Notes: a model not told the origin generated them from the letters alone. A stretch of 64,000 nucleotides of DNA from Candidatus Gastranaerophilales bacterium (GCA_944325785.1 CALVBN010000002.1:1-64000); one strand, 5' to 3'; positions 55,271 through 63,869 are shown, counted from the stretch's first letter. Translations and numbers: made by a program.

Positions 55271-55324
55271 TATCTTATAAATCCTCAAATCTTTTATAAA
55301 ATTTTGTCTTACATAAAAAATCAA

Positions 55325-55406
55325 CTCACTGACTATATCTGCAAGGACAAAAATTTATAGATTTCAGGGTAATTTATATAACTCTCAAAGAAGGTTAGAG
55401 TCTTCT
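55325..55406. promoter_or_regulatory. divergent intergenic region of the pilus locus
   Basis: An 82-bp gap between divergent genes must hold both promoters or a shared operator. I see no clear consensus pair; AT-rich with CTTCTATG near the right end. Confidence 0.4.
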
Positions 55407-55898
55407 ATGATGAATTTTTCAAAAAAATATATAATCTTAATAATGACAATATTTCTCAATATAGAAACTGTTTTTGCTTCAAAAGACGCAAGACAGATTG
55501 TTCAAGCAGAATTGCCGGAAATACTGCACATTGAAAAAATCATTGTGGAAGGAACCGAGTACGAAAAAGATGATATACTGACAAATGTTGATATCAAAAG
55601 TGTTGAACCATTAAATGAGAGGTGCTACAGACTAAATTTGAGTCCCTTTACAATACGAATACATACAAACCTTGCAGAGCCAATACAGGTTAGTGCAAAA
55701 TTTGAAGACTGCTGCAGTACCTGTGGGCGCTATCCTATGAAAAATGAGGATTTATCGATTACACCTTCGTCATATACAATACAAAATCCTCATGACAACA
55801 TCGAAACAGATTTCTTTATACCGCATGTACTTGCCCACGATGACACTGTCTGTACGACTTATAATGCAAAACTAATAATTACACTCGGAAGGGTTTAA
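55407..55898 (+). CDS. pilin-like secreted protein, divergent from the pilus operon
   Basis: 163 aa with signal peptide (near VFA-SKD, about residue 24). Mature start DARQIVQAELPEILHI repeats the ARQxVQAxLP motif of pilin 1. It has a Cys cluster (CCSTC, about 107-111), unlike the pilins, and no C-terminal AGxYEA strand. It probably belongs to the same system as an anchor or minor subunit. The next gene follows by one base. Confidence 0.6.
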   Translation: MMNFSKKYIILIMTIFLNIETVFASKDARQIVQAELPEILHIEKIIVEGTEYEKDDILTNVDIKSVEPLNERCYRLNLSPFTIRIHTNLAEPIQVSAKFEDCCSTCGRYPMKNEDLSITPSSYTIQNPHDNIETDFFIPHVLAHDDTVCTTYNAKLIITLGRV

Positions 55899-55899
55899 T

Positions 55900-56652
55900 A
55901 TGATAAAAAAAGTGCTATCGACTTTTATTATAATAACACTGATATCTCCTGCATCAATTGCAAAAGTTGGAGCACCTTCTTTTGTTTTTGCGATTGACGA
56001 CTACTTCAGCGGTTCAGACGATTCATCTGCCAGTGAAAAGAAAGATAGCGGAGGGCTATCCGGGGGAGCAGTTACGGCAATAACACTTGGCTCCATAGGA
56101 GGTGCTGCTCTATTAGGACTGGGCGGATGGCTTTATAAAAGAAAAGCTGAACAAAACCTTGCTGCTGGATGTATAAGAGGTGCCAAAAATCCTCTTATAC
56201 CATTTTGTATGGAAAAAAATCCAAATGCTGAAATATATGCACGTATTAATAATAATTATCCGTACTTAAAAAAAGCATTGAGTTTGAATGAAATTCATTA
56301 CTGCCCAGATTCAAAATACTTACTAATTTATGACACGGTCATTGAAAAACACAAGTTTGATTCTGTAAAATTTGAAATTCCGCAAGGGACAAAATCACTC
56401 AAGATAACGCAAGTCAGTGATCCATTTAATAATAAAGATATGACCGCAGAAATTTTTTTATATAAAAACAACTCTAATACATCAGAACCGGAGACAGCAG
56501 AACTAACAACTCTAGAAAATCAAGAAAAAAACGGTATAATAATGACGTCATTAAATACTGATTCGCAAAAATACCATTATGCTGCATATGTTGTATCCAA
56601 TTATTCTGATAAAAAGGTTTACGCTACCGTAATAGAATTTATATTCAAATAG
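55900..56652 (+). CDS. membrane protein of the pilus locus, unknown
   Basis: 250 aa. A signal-like N-terminus (about 1-21) is followed by a Ser/Gly-rich acidic stretch (GSDDSSASEKKDSGG) and a strong membrane segment (about 58-80, GAVTAITLGSIGGAALLGLGG in outline), then a beta-rich exposed domain to the end. Coupled to the previous gene. No known family; a regulator or sensor of the pilus operon is speculation. Confidence 0.5.
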   Translation: MIKKVLSTFIIITLISPASIAKVGAPSFVFAIDDYFSGSDDSSASEKKDSGGLSGGAVTAITLGSIGGAALLGLGGWLYKRKAEQNLAAGCIRGAKNPLIPFCMEKNPNAEIYARINNNYPYLKKALSLNEIHYCPDSKYLLIYDTVIEKHKFDSVKFEIPQGTKSLKITQVSDPFNNKDMTAEIFLYKNNSNTSEPETAELTTLENQEKNGIIMTSLNTDSQKYHYAAYVVSNYSDKKVYATVIEFIFK

Positions 56653-56916
56653 CACAAAACCAAAGTGCTTTAGATGCATAATTCGTTAATCATTTGTTAT
56701 GTCTTACGTTAACATCAAATAATAACAATAATACACTTCTTAAATCGATTGAAAACAATGATACTAAATTATATACAGATTTAGCCAGTAATATACTGAT
56801 TTACTGCATCAAATAATATTTCGGACTCAAAGATTAAATTAATTAGAATTAAAAAAGAGAGGGAAAGACAGAATTTTAGCGATTTTACCCCCTGCTAAAA
56901 AGTCCATTTCAATAAC

Positions 56917-56942
56917 AAAAAGACACCTTCGGGTGTCTTTTT
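56917..56942. terminator. terminator hairpin
   Basis: AAAAAGACACC-TTCG-GGTGTCTTTTT. Confidence 0.8.
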
Positions 56943-56943
56943 T

Positions 56944-56994
56944 AATGGCGGATTTAACGCTCACTGGTTCAAACTTTTAGTTCAAAGTTATTAT
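56944..56994. repeat. direct repeat at left edge of the island
   Basis: AATGGCGGATTTAACGCT... aligns over about 50 bp with 62410-62460 at roughly three-quarters identity. Each copy directly follows a terminator. Confidence 0.45.
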
Positions 56995-57073
56995 GAACAT
57001 ATAAACTCCTATTGCACCCGAAAAATATGTAACTACATTATGTCACTTTGGGGCATTGCATAAATGTGAACTG

Positions 57074-57997
57074 TTATCTAGGGTACGCTCTATTGTATCC
57101 ACTTACTTTAGTTCCATCAGAGCGAGTATAATCTTCAACATAAATAAGCTCACCGATTCGTGTACGTTTATCAAGTTCTTCTTTTGTCGGAAACCTGTCT
57201 TGACTAAACATTTGGTCTAAGAATAGATTTTGTAAATTATCATCCATATCATTAAGATTAATTTCTCCTCCATATAAAACACGATTGTTTAAATCAAATA
57301 TACTGTCATCATAATTAACATATTCAATGCCTGTTTTGAATAGAGGAGTTGTTGTTTCTTCTTTTTTATACTCCACACCTTTAGATAGATTGTCATAATT
57401 TTCAAGTTTATGAGGATCTAAAGATATATGATCCAGCTGTTCATTTGATTTTCCCAAATAGTCAGAATCATCAATTCCAGAGTTTAATATAATTATTTTA
57501 CCAACTTGATTATCAATATTAGAAATGTATATTGCATCTTTTGCATCTCCATAATTAGTTATGTTTTCTGAGTAGATAGCTCTTGTTCCATAAAGATTAC
57601 CCGTTCCATATGCTGAAAAGGTAATGGTTTCACAACCAGTTTCGGACCCCATTACTTGAGCATTGCTTCCACCCAATGAATGTCCTGTAAAAATAATTTT
57701 ACAATCTGGATATGCTTGATGAATTTCTTTATAGAATCGGCGAGCATCCTTTATTTGCGACGGGATGCATTTTTGAATCATTTTAATATCATTGTTAACA
57801 ATATCTGTTGGAGAGTCAGTTCCTCTATAAACAATAATGATATTGTTATCTTTTTTATATACACCAGCTCTAAAGCCAGTTAGAATATTGCTTTTTGTTT
57901 TTATGCGTTTCCAATCAGTAGGAGCTTTCATTGTGCTATTTTTATATTCTGCTGCAGAAATAGCTTTGCAATCATTATGTAATTTATAATCTACCAT
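57074..57997 (-). CDS. lipase class 3 family protein
   Basis: 307 aa. The nucleophile elbow GHSLGG (S107) lies after a YRGTDSPTD block, as in class 3 lipases. The other catalytic residues, Asp and His, are not certain: DDSDY (about 174) and DHISLDPH (about 188). No signal peptide. The last 25 residues, YVEDYTRSDGTKVSGYNR in outline, form a Y-TR-DGT-V-GY-R motif seen at the ends of many secreted or phage-associated proteins. Divergent from a small membrane protein. AT-rich as is the whole island. Confidence 0.75.
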   Translation of the reverse strand: MVDYKLHNDCKAISAAEYKNSTMKAPTDWKRIKTKSNILTGFRAGVYKKDNNIIIVYRGTDSPTDIVNNDIKMIQKCIPSQIKDARRFYKEIHQAYPDCKIIFTGHSLGGSNAQVMGSETGCETITFSAYGTGNLYGTRAIYSENITNYGDAKDAIYISNIDNQVGKIIILNSGIDDSDYLGKSNEQLDHISLDPHKLENYDNLSKGVEYKKEETTTPLFKTGIEYVNYDDSIFDLNNRVLYGGEINLNDMDDNLQNLFLDQMFSQDRFPTKEELDKRTRIGELIYVEDYTRSDGTKVSGYNRAYPR

Positions 57998-58032
57998 AAT
58001 AATATCCTTTCAATTTGTTATATAATACTCAT

Positions 58033-58386
58033 ATGAAAATCTTTGAAAAATTAGATAAAGCAAATGCTTATATTAGTTTTAATATTTTCACAATTTGTGG
58101 TTGGTTATATTTGCCAATTTTAATATGGATTGCTAAAGACTTGCCAAAAGATTATTATCATTATCCCATAGCATTGTACTTACCACTGATTATTTTTTTG
58201 CTTATTCCTTGGTTAATTACCGTAATCGCTTTTATAATATTTCTTATAGAAATTTTAAAAACTAAGCATATAACTAATTATTTTTTTATAAAAAACAAAT
58301 ATTTTAAAGTTTTTAAATACATCGGATTTCTAATAACATTAGCTTTTTATCTAATTTTAATTTTATTAATAGTTAGCTGCGCATAA
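58033..58386 (+). CDS. small three-pass membrane protein
   Basis: 117 aa from the ATG at 58033 (an earlier one at 58015 is possible), with membrane segments at about 15-35, 48-72 and 92-115. No family is recognised. Its start faces the lipase start with about 35 bp between, so co-regulation or an effector-immunity relation is possible but not shown. Confidence 0.55.
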   Translation: MKIFEKLDKANAYISFNIFTICGWLYLPILIWIAKDLPKDYYHYPIALYLPLIIFLLIPWLITVIAFIIFLIEILKTKHITNYFFIKNKYFKVFKYIGFLITLAFYLILILLIVSCA

Positions 58387-58621
58387 TTAGTCTCCCTTCT
58401 TAACAACAATCAGCACTTTAAAGCAAAATATTGCATGTCTAATATTTCTTTCTTTTAGACTTGATAAAAATTTAACAATTAAAATTACTTAGTAATATGG
58501 GAAGTAGTATATTAAACAAATAATTTAAATGAATAATTTTGGTAATTTTGTATATTTTAATCATTTTTACAAACTTTGATAACAATTATATTTATGTTAT
58601 ATTTTGAGTAGTAGGTGGAAT

Positions 58622-59767
58622 ATGACAAAAGAGGGCAAAACATATAAGTTTGTAGATTTGTTTGCTGGGGCAGGTGGCTTAAGTCTTGGGTTAGAGCAAG
58701 CCGGATTTCAAGTTGTTTTTGCAAATGAAATTAATGCTACTTGTGCTGAAACATATTTATATAATAGGAAGCTCTCAAAAGAGCAGATGTATGTCGGTGA
58801 TATAAATAATTTATTACAAAATATCGATATTTATAAACATCATTTTGACAATATTTCTTTAGTCTGCGGTGGTCCACCTTGTCAAGGATTTTCTATGGCA
58901 AATCGACAAAGATTAATTGATGACCCTAGAAATCATTTATATAAAAGTTATTTGGAATTTTTAAGCATAACTAAGCCTAAATTTTTTATTATGGAAAATG
59001 TAAAAGGTATGGCTAAGAAAATGGATGAAATCTTGGATGATTTTCATAATAAGCTAGGTTTAGAATATGATATTGAATACAAAATTCTTAATGCTAAAGA
59101 TTTTGGAGTACCACAAAATAGAGAAAGATTGATTGTTATTGGCAATCGCATAGGAATTAAATCAAGCCAAATTTTTGACGAAATAGAAAGTTGTAAGAAA
59201 TCTGAAATTGTAACATTGGGTACTGCAATACTAGACCTACCTAAGTTACAACCAAATAAATTGAAAAATAATACTGAATATGAAGATGAGAAATGTGGCT
59301 ATTTCGAAAGAGATTATAATTATAAACATACTACATTTTATAACTTTATAAATAATAAAAGGAATATTTCTAAAATCTATAACCATAAAAGTAGATATAA
59401 TAACGAACGAGATATTAAAATCTTTAGCTTATTACCGCAGGGATGCAACTCTTTACATGAATCAATCAAGGATATAATGCCATATAAGAGCCGAAACGAT
59501 ATATTTAAAGATAAATATTATAAATTATCAGAAAAAGAGGTATGCAAAACAATTACATCTCATATGAAATTTGATTGTAATATGTATATACATCCAACAC
59601 AAGCAAGAGGATTATCACCAAGAGAAGCTGCGAGAGTACAAACGTTTCCAGATGACTATGTTTTTAAAGGTCCGCAAAATAGTTGGTATATGCAAATAGG
59701 TAATGCCGTACCAGTTAAATTAGCAGAGGTAATAGGAAAGTGCATAATAAAAAAAATAGAGAATTAA
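58622..59767 (+). CDS. DNA cytosine-5 methyltransferase 1
   Basis: 381 aa from the ATG at 58622, preceded by GGTGG (a TTG at 58604 is less likely). Cytosine-5 motifs in order: FAGAGGLSLGLEQAGF (I), GGPPCQGFSMANR (IV, catalytic Cys about 87), FIMENVKGM (VI), DFGVPQNRERL (VIII), SPREAARVQTFP and QIGNAVPVKLA (IX-X). The variable region between VIII and IX is the target-recognition part. It overlaps the second methylase by 28 bp. Part of a type II restriction-modification system. Confidence 0.96.
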   Translation: MTKEGKTYKFVDLFAGAGGLSLGLEQAGFQVVFANEINATCAETYLYNRKLSKEQMYVGDINNLLQNIDIYKHHFDNISLVCGGPPCQGFSMANRQRLIDDPRNHLYKSYLEFLSITKPKFFIMENVKGMAKKMDEILDDFHNKLGLEYDIEYKILNAKDFGVPQNRERLIVIGNRIGIKSSQIFDEIESCKKSEIVTLGTAILDLPKLQPNKLKNNTEYEDEKCGYFERDYNYKHTTFYNFINNKRNISKIYNHKSRYNNERDIKIFSLLPQGCNSLHESIKDIMPYKSRNDIFKDKYYKLSEKEVCKTITSHMKFDCNMYIHPTQARGLSPREAARVQTFPDDYVFKGPQNSWYMQIGNAVPVKLAEVIGKCIIKKIEN

Positions 59768-60843
59768 AACACTTAGAATTATTTGCAGGAATTGGAGGAT
59801 TTCGTTTAGCACTAGAACTTCTTGGGAAGGATTTTGGTGTAAATATGCATTGTGTTGGTTTCTCTGAGATAGATAACTATGCTACTCAAAGTTATAAAGC
59901 AAATTTTAATACTGATAATGAGCTTGAAATTGGGGATATCGTTAAATTTACAGAAGACAAAAATAATATAATAAATTTAGACGATTTTTCTTTATTAACT
60001 GGAGGATTTCCTTGCCAAGCATTTAGCATGATGGGCTTAAAAAAAGGATTTGATGATTTAAGAGGAAATGTATTTTTTAAAATTATAGATATTTTAAAAG
60101 AAAAGCAACCTCAAATTATATTATTAGAGAATGTAAGAAATTTAATTTCACATAATAATGGTGAAACATTTAAAACTATACTTGCTTTAATAAAAAAGGC
60201 TGGCTATCCATATATATATCATGATGTTTTCAATACAAATAATTTTGGTTTAGCACAAACTAGAAATAGAGTTTTTATTTTTGCATCTAAAAACCCTTTG
60301 CCAAAAGGTTTTGAATTCTCACAAGAGCTTGTAAAAGATTCATTTAATAAAATAAAAAACAGAACTTCATTGCAAATACAAAATAATGTATTAGATGTTT
60401 TAGAAAAAAAGGTCGACGAAAAGTATTATCTTTCAAAGGTTTTAAAACCTACAATCCTATCAAATGGCACTAAGAATTTTTCAAGTAAATCAGAAATAAA
60501 TCCTTTAATTGCCAAGCCATTAACAGCAACCATGGTTAAAATGCATAGGGCTTGCCAAGATAACTATTTTAGTGATGACTTTATTAATGCGAAAGATCCG
60601 ATAAAATACAAGGAAATTGTTTTCACCAAAGAAGAACTTATTGAAAAAAGAATTCGCAAGATAACACCACTTGAAGCACTCAGTTTTCAAGGTTTTCCCG
60701 CATCATATTGTAGAAATTCTCAAAAAGCTGGCATAAGTAATCATCAGTTGTACAAGCAAGCGGGAAATGCTGTTAGTGTAAATACTGTTTATGCAATATT
60801 GTATTATCTACTAATAGAAAAAAATGTTTTAAGGATGGAGTAA
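59740..60843 (+). CDS. DNA cytosine-5 methyltransferase 2
   Basis: 367 aa, GTG start with AGGAAA upstream. Motifs: ELFAGIGGFRLALE (I), GGFPCQAFSMMG (IV, C92), ILLENVRNL (VI), FGLAQTRNRVF (VIII), TPLEALSFQGFP and YKQAGNAVSV (IX-X). Its recognition region differs strongly from that of methyltransferase 1. Two unlike cytosine methylases beside one nuclease usually mean an asymmetric site, each methylating one strand. The nuclease gene starts 1 bp after its stop. Confidence 0.96.
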   Translation: MHNKKNRELKHLELFAGIGGFRLALELLGKDFGVNMHCVGFSEIDNYATQSYKANFNTDNELEIGDIVKFTEDKNNIINLDDFSLLTGGFPCQAFSMMGLKKGFDDLRGNVFFKIIDILKEKQPQIILLENVRNLISHNNGETFKTILALIKKAGYPYIYHDVFNTNNFGLAQTRNRVFIFASKNPLPKGFEFSQELVKDSFNKIKNRTSLQIQNNVLDVLEKKVDEKYYLSKVLKPTILSNGTKNFSSKSEINPLIAKPLTATMVKMHRACQDNYFSDDFINAKDPIKYKEIVFTKEELIEKRIRKITPLEALSFQGFPASYCRNSQKAGISNHQLYKQAGNAVSVNTVYAILYYLLIEKNVLRME

Positions 60844-60844
60844 T

Positions 60845-61942
60845 ATGGAAAAGTTCTTTGAGTTGCATGATGAAAAAATAATTGGATATAAAGCATTGAC
60901 TGATGCTGATTTAGGTCGTAGTATTACAAGTCACCAAACTCATATTGGTTTATTTGATGATGTTTTAACATTCTTACCAAACGAACCAATAATAGAAGAT
61001 TCTGCGATGTTTATTTATGAATCAAATACTGATATTTTAAGCTTGAATTTTGATAGAATAGCAAATCCAGATGGAACTTTTAGAAGTCCTAAAATTAAAG
61101 TAGGTGGAAGAGGTACTATTTCTTTGGTTTCTACAATTAGAGAAATTGCTCGTAACGCAGATGAAAATATTACTTGGTTCTTATTTTGGTTCGGTCTTCA
61201 AAGTGGTCAATCTGTTTTTTGGCTATTTGATAATCAATCTCAAGCTTATAAAGATCTTATAAATATTGGATTAAACCTTGATGATAATTCAAAAGGGCGA
61301 GTAACAGCTAATGATTCTATTTTCTGTCAAATACTTTCATATATAGAAAGTACTATTGATATGTCTACGAAGAATGTTATCCAAGAATTAGAAATTGAAA
61401 CTCAGATTCCGGGTAAGCTAATAACTGAAAGAAAAATTCGCAGATATGATATTCAAAGAGCTCAAACTATATTTACAGAAATTGGCAAAAGGGGCGAAGT
61501 TCTTGTTGCTGAATATTTTGATAAATTAAAATTTGAGAATAAAATTAAAACTTTTAGTTGGGTAAATGAAAGTTCAGAAAGTGGAAGTCCATATGATTTC
61601 TGTTATCAAGATTTAGCTGATAATATAATATACTTGGATGTTAAAACCACAAAATTTGATTTTGAACAAAAAATTGTATATAGTGATAGAGAAATTAATT
61701 TTGCACTAACTCGTCCGAGAGGTTGTTATAATATATATAGAGTTTATAATTTGTGCGAAAATAGTGCTGATTTACGAATATGTAAAAATTGTACATCACA
61801 TTTTAATTTGATAAACGAAAATATTCTTGATTTTCAAAGAAAGTTAATGGCAAATGAATCTAACGTTCAGTCAATTAGCATTGCATTCCAACCAACAATT
61901 AATAATTTGTCATTTGATAACAGAATAAGTTTAATTGGATAA
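60845..61942 (+). CDS. putative type II restriction endonuclease, PD-(D/E)xK fold
   Basis: 365 aa. The C-terminal third reads GKRGEVLVAEYF (E218), SPYDFCY (D251) and YLDVKTTK (D265, K267): a PD-(D/E)xK active site with Asp in place of the last acidic residue. The N-terminal half (about 30-200) has no known domain and may recognise DNA. Four Cys (CENSADLRICKNC) near 310 could bind zinc. It lies 1 bp after methyltransferase 2 in one transcript. Restriction activity is inferred from context and motif. Confidence 0.75.
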   Translation: MEKFFELHDEKIIGYKALTDADLGRSITSHQTHIGLFDDVLTFLPNEPIIEDSAMFIYESNTDILSLNFDRIANPDGTFRSPKIKVGGRGTISLVSTIREIARNADENITWFLFWFGLQSGQSVFWLFDNQSQAYKDLINIGLNLDDNSKGRVTANDSIFCQILSYIESTIDMSTKNVIQELEIETQIPGKLITERKIRRYDIQRAQTIFTEIGKRGEVLVAEYFDKLKFENKIKTFSWVNESSESGSPYDFCYQDLADNIIYLDVKTTKFDFEQKIVYSDREINFALTRPRGCYNIYRVYNLCENSADLRICKNCTSHFNLINENILDFQRKLMANESNVQSISIAFQPTINNLSFDNRISLIG

Positions 61943-62389
61943 ATATTATTTAGTTTTATAATGTGTCATTCATAAAAATTAGGCACGAAATTTGCTGAAA
62001 TCAGACAAAAGCAGGTTATTAAACAAACACGGCTTAGACTAGCAAAATTCACAGTAAAAATTTTAGGGGTTTGTATGCACAAATGCTCAACACGAAGGTA
62101 TTATTAATTTAGATACATTTCATTGTAACGATACATACAAAAAGGATTGTAAGAGATTGTCTTATATATTCCAAACTGCTATTAATGAGGTTCTAGTGGA
62201 ATTCTTAAAGAGTTTTACTATTTCTAGGGAACTACTTGATTCAATTAAGAGCTTCATTAAGGTACTGTCGATTTGGCATACCTAAATTGTCCCCCTACCT
62301 ACAAACTTTTTCAATTGCTAAAGGTTCTTATCAGTTGAAATTTTTTAATTACCCACAGATTACCCACAAGGATTTTTTCATTAAAAAAG

Positions 62390-62409
62390 AGGGTCTTAAA
62401 CCCTCTTAA
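62390..62409. terminator. terminator hairpin
   Basis: AAGAGGGT and ACCCTCTT stem with adjacent A/T runs, before the right-edge repeat. Confidence 0.6.
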
Positions 62410-62460
62410 AATGGCGGAACTGACGCTTCTAGGTTCGAACTGTTAGTTCGAATGTATACA
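62410..62460. repeat. direct repeat at right edge of the island
   Basis: AATGGCGGAACTGACGCTT; on the minus strand it ends like a tRNA 3' end (GTCAGTTCCGCCA). It holds a TTCGAACT/AGTTCGAA palindrome. Matches 56944-56994. Confidence 0.45.
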
Positions 62461-62485
62461 AATAATCTATCCCTCTATAGTAAAT

Positions 62486-62782
62486 TTAAGCAACTTGAAC
62501 AGTATATCCAAGTTCTTTAATGATTTTTAAGGCTGTTGATAATTGAGGTTGTTGTTCTCCGCTAAAAATAGCATAAAGATTACTTCTTGATATCCCAGTT
62601 TTTTTAGATATTCCTAAAATAGAATCTTTAGCCCTTACAGCATATTCTAAAGCTTTTACAAAAGCATTCAAGTCATTATCTTGTAAAAACTCTTGAAAAC
62701 CGATATTAATCCATTCTTTAATATCGTCATCTGTTTTTAAATCATCTAATATGTATTTATTGAAAGATTTTGATTTAGTCAT
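62486..62782 (-). CDS. HigA-type antitoxin, HTH
   Basis: 98 aa. Helix-turn-helix in the second half (GISKKTGISRSNLYAIFSG, then PQLSTALKIIKELGY), the pattern of 'addiction module antidote' proteins of the toxin-first HigBA type. The N-terminus (EWINIGFQEFLQD) should bind the toxin. Its start overlaps the toxin stop by 8 bp. It should bind the palindrome in the promoter and repress the operon. Confidence 0.88.
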   Translation of the reverse strand: MTKSKSFNKYILDDLKTDDDIKEWINIGFQEFLQDNDLNAFVKALEYAVRAKDSILGISKKTGISRSNLYAIFSGEQQPQLSTALKIIKELGYTVQVA

Positions 62783-63101
62783 TTTTTATTCTCCATTGTT
62801 CAAGAAGTTCGTTTGCTTTTTCGATATCTTTAGATTGTTTAGATTTATCACTACCATTTATTAACAAAATTATTTTATTATTTTCTTCTGTATAATAAAC
62901 TCTATAACCTTTTCCAAAGTTAAATCGTAATTCTGAAATATTATCATTTAATTTTTTGAAATCTCCAAAATTACCATCTTCGATTCTTAGTATTCTTTGA
63001 TTTATACGTTTTCTTGTAATGCTGTCTAAAGAATTTAACCATTCAATTATCGGAGCCTTACCATTTGGCAAAATCAGATATTCGATTTCATAGTTATTCA
63101 T
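62775..63101 (-). CDS. HigB/RelE-ParE-superfamily toxin
   Basis: 108 aa from the ATG at 63101; a longer frame to 63128 is excluded because it would lie inside the promoter. It has the Gp49/HigB-type body: EWLNSLD, INQRILRIEDGNFGDFKKL in outline, ISELRFNFGKGYRVYYTEENN, and KSKQSKDIEKANELLEQW. Expected to cleave ribosome-bound mRNA. Toxin first and antitoxin second in one transcript. Confidence 0.88.
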   Translation of the reverse strand: MNNYEIEYLILPNGKAPIIEWLNSLDSITRKRINQRILRIEDGNFGDFKKLNDNISELRFNFGKGYRVYYTEENNKIILLINGSDKSKQSKDIEKANELLEQWRIKND

Positions 63102-63107
63102 AACTAT

Positions 63108-63136
63108 ATTGTACTGTATACAGTACATGTTGTCAA
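63108..63136 (-). promoter_or_regulatory. toxin-antitoxin promoter with palindromic operator, apparently leaderless
   Basis: Minus strand TTGACA (63131-63136), 17 bp, TACAAT (63108-63113). A perfect 18-bp palindrome, TGTACTGTATACAGTACA (63110-63127), fills the spacer and the -10. The predicted start falls on the A of the toxin ATG (63101). Confidence 0.75.
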
Positions 63137-63215
63137 TAGAAGGTAGTTTTGTTGTACAAATATTAACTTTTGTAAACTCGAATTTCGTTAGTCTGAAATT
63201 CAGTTAGAATGCCTA

Positions 63216-63250
63216 ATAGGATAGGATAGGATGGATAGGATAGGATAGGA
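63216..63250. repeat. ATAGG tandem repeat
   Basis: Seven contiguous units of ATAGG, the fourth shortened to ATGG, 70 bp before the start of the next gene. Confidence 0.85.
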
Positions 63251-63320
63251 GCAATTTTCGTTTCTTCAAAAACTTTATAGAAGTATACACGAGATTTACT
63301 AAAAGGAAAAAGGAGAAAAT

Positions 63321-63869
63321 ATGAGTAATTCAGAATGGCTATCTACAAGAATGACACAAATTGCAGCATTATCAGAATTTGATGGTGGCGGAAAAGACAA
63401 AACTAAAATTGATTCAAATGCGGAGTTTGCCTGTCTATCAAGACTTCTTGCAAATTGTACAGAAGAAAATGATAAAAAGCTTGTTAGTGAAAAAATGTAT
63501 GATTATTTAAACAGTTCTAAAAAAGAACATTTTGAATGGGATGACGGCACTTCTTATGATGAAATTATTGATAGTACCGGAAATAGAATGTATATTGGCT
63601 ATGATACAAAAGGTGATATTAGCAATATAGGTACAACTTATAAAGATAAGAACGGCGTAGAGCATTCAACTAAAGAACCTTTAGCAGTACCAGAAGAACC
63701 ATCTTCAGAAAAAGAAGTAGCAAAAGCTCAAAATGTTGAAAAAGAACCAAAGAAAGATGAAAAAGGGTTTATTGGAAAATATTTTGATAACGTTAAACAA
63801 TTCTATTCAGACTTACATAACAAAGGAATAAAGGAAGCTTATACAGATTATTGGGGTAAACTTTTCTAG
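63321..63869 (+). CDS. hypothetical charged protein
   Basis: 182 aa with strong AAAAAGGAGAAAAT binding site. An acidic N-terminal half (e.g. SRLLANCTEENDKKLVSEKM), a beta segment with MYIGYDTKGDISNIG, a Lys/Glu/Pro linker and an aromatic end (DYWGKLF). No known motif. Its upstream ATAGG tract may tune expression. A terminator follows. Confidence 0.6.
   Translation: MSNSEWLSTRMTQIAALSEFDGGGKDKTKIDSNAEFACLSRLLANCTEENDKKLVSEKMYDYLNSSKKEHFEWDDGTSYDEIIDSTGNRMYIGYDTKGDISNIGTTYKDKNGVEHSTKEPLAVPEEPSSEKEVAKAQNVEKEPKKDEKGFIGKYFDNVKQFYSDLHNKGIKEAYTDYWGKLF

Larger units (their letters stand above)
56653..57073. other. 420-bp intergenic region with a terminator
   Basis: Apart from a strong hairpin (56917-56942) and a 50-bp repeat (56944-56994) nothing is recognised. 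AT-rich; no gene. Confidence 0.5.
61943..62485. pseudogene. intergenic region with a degraded gene remnant
   Basis: Starting near 62077 one frame on the plus strand stays open about 70 codons to a stop near 62284, reading for instance INLDTFHCNDTYKKDCKRL and EVLVEFLKSFTISRELLDSI, but without a start codon. It looks like the end of a lost gene, identity unknown. The terminator and a tRNA-3'-like repeat follow. Confidence 0.4.

Noticed and set aside
56653..57073. Prophage or transposon genes around the island
   Set aside because: No integrase, transposase or phage structural gene is present; only repeats and a remnant.
63216..63250. CRISPR-like repeats
   Set aside because: Units of 5 bp without spacers; a simple tandem repeat. 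No cas genes or CRISPR array anywhere in the window.
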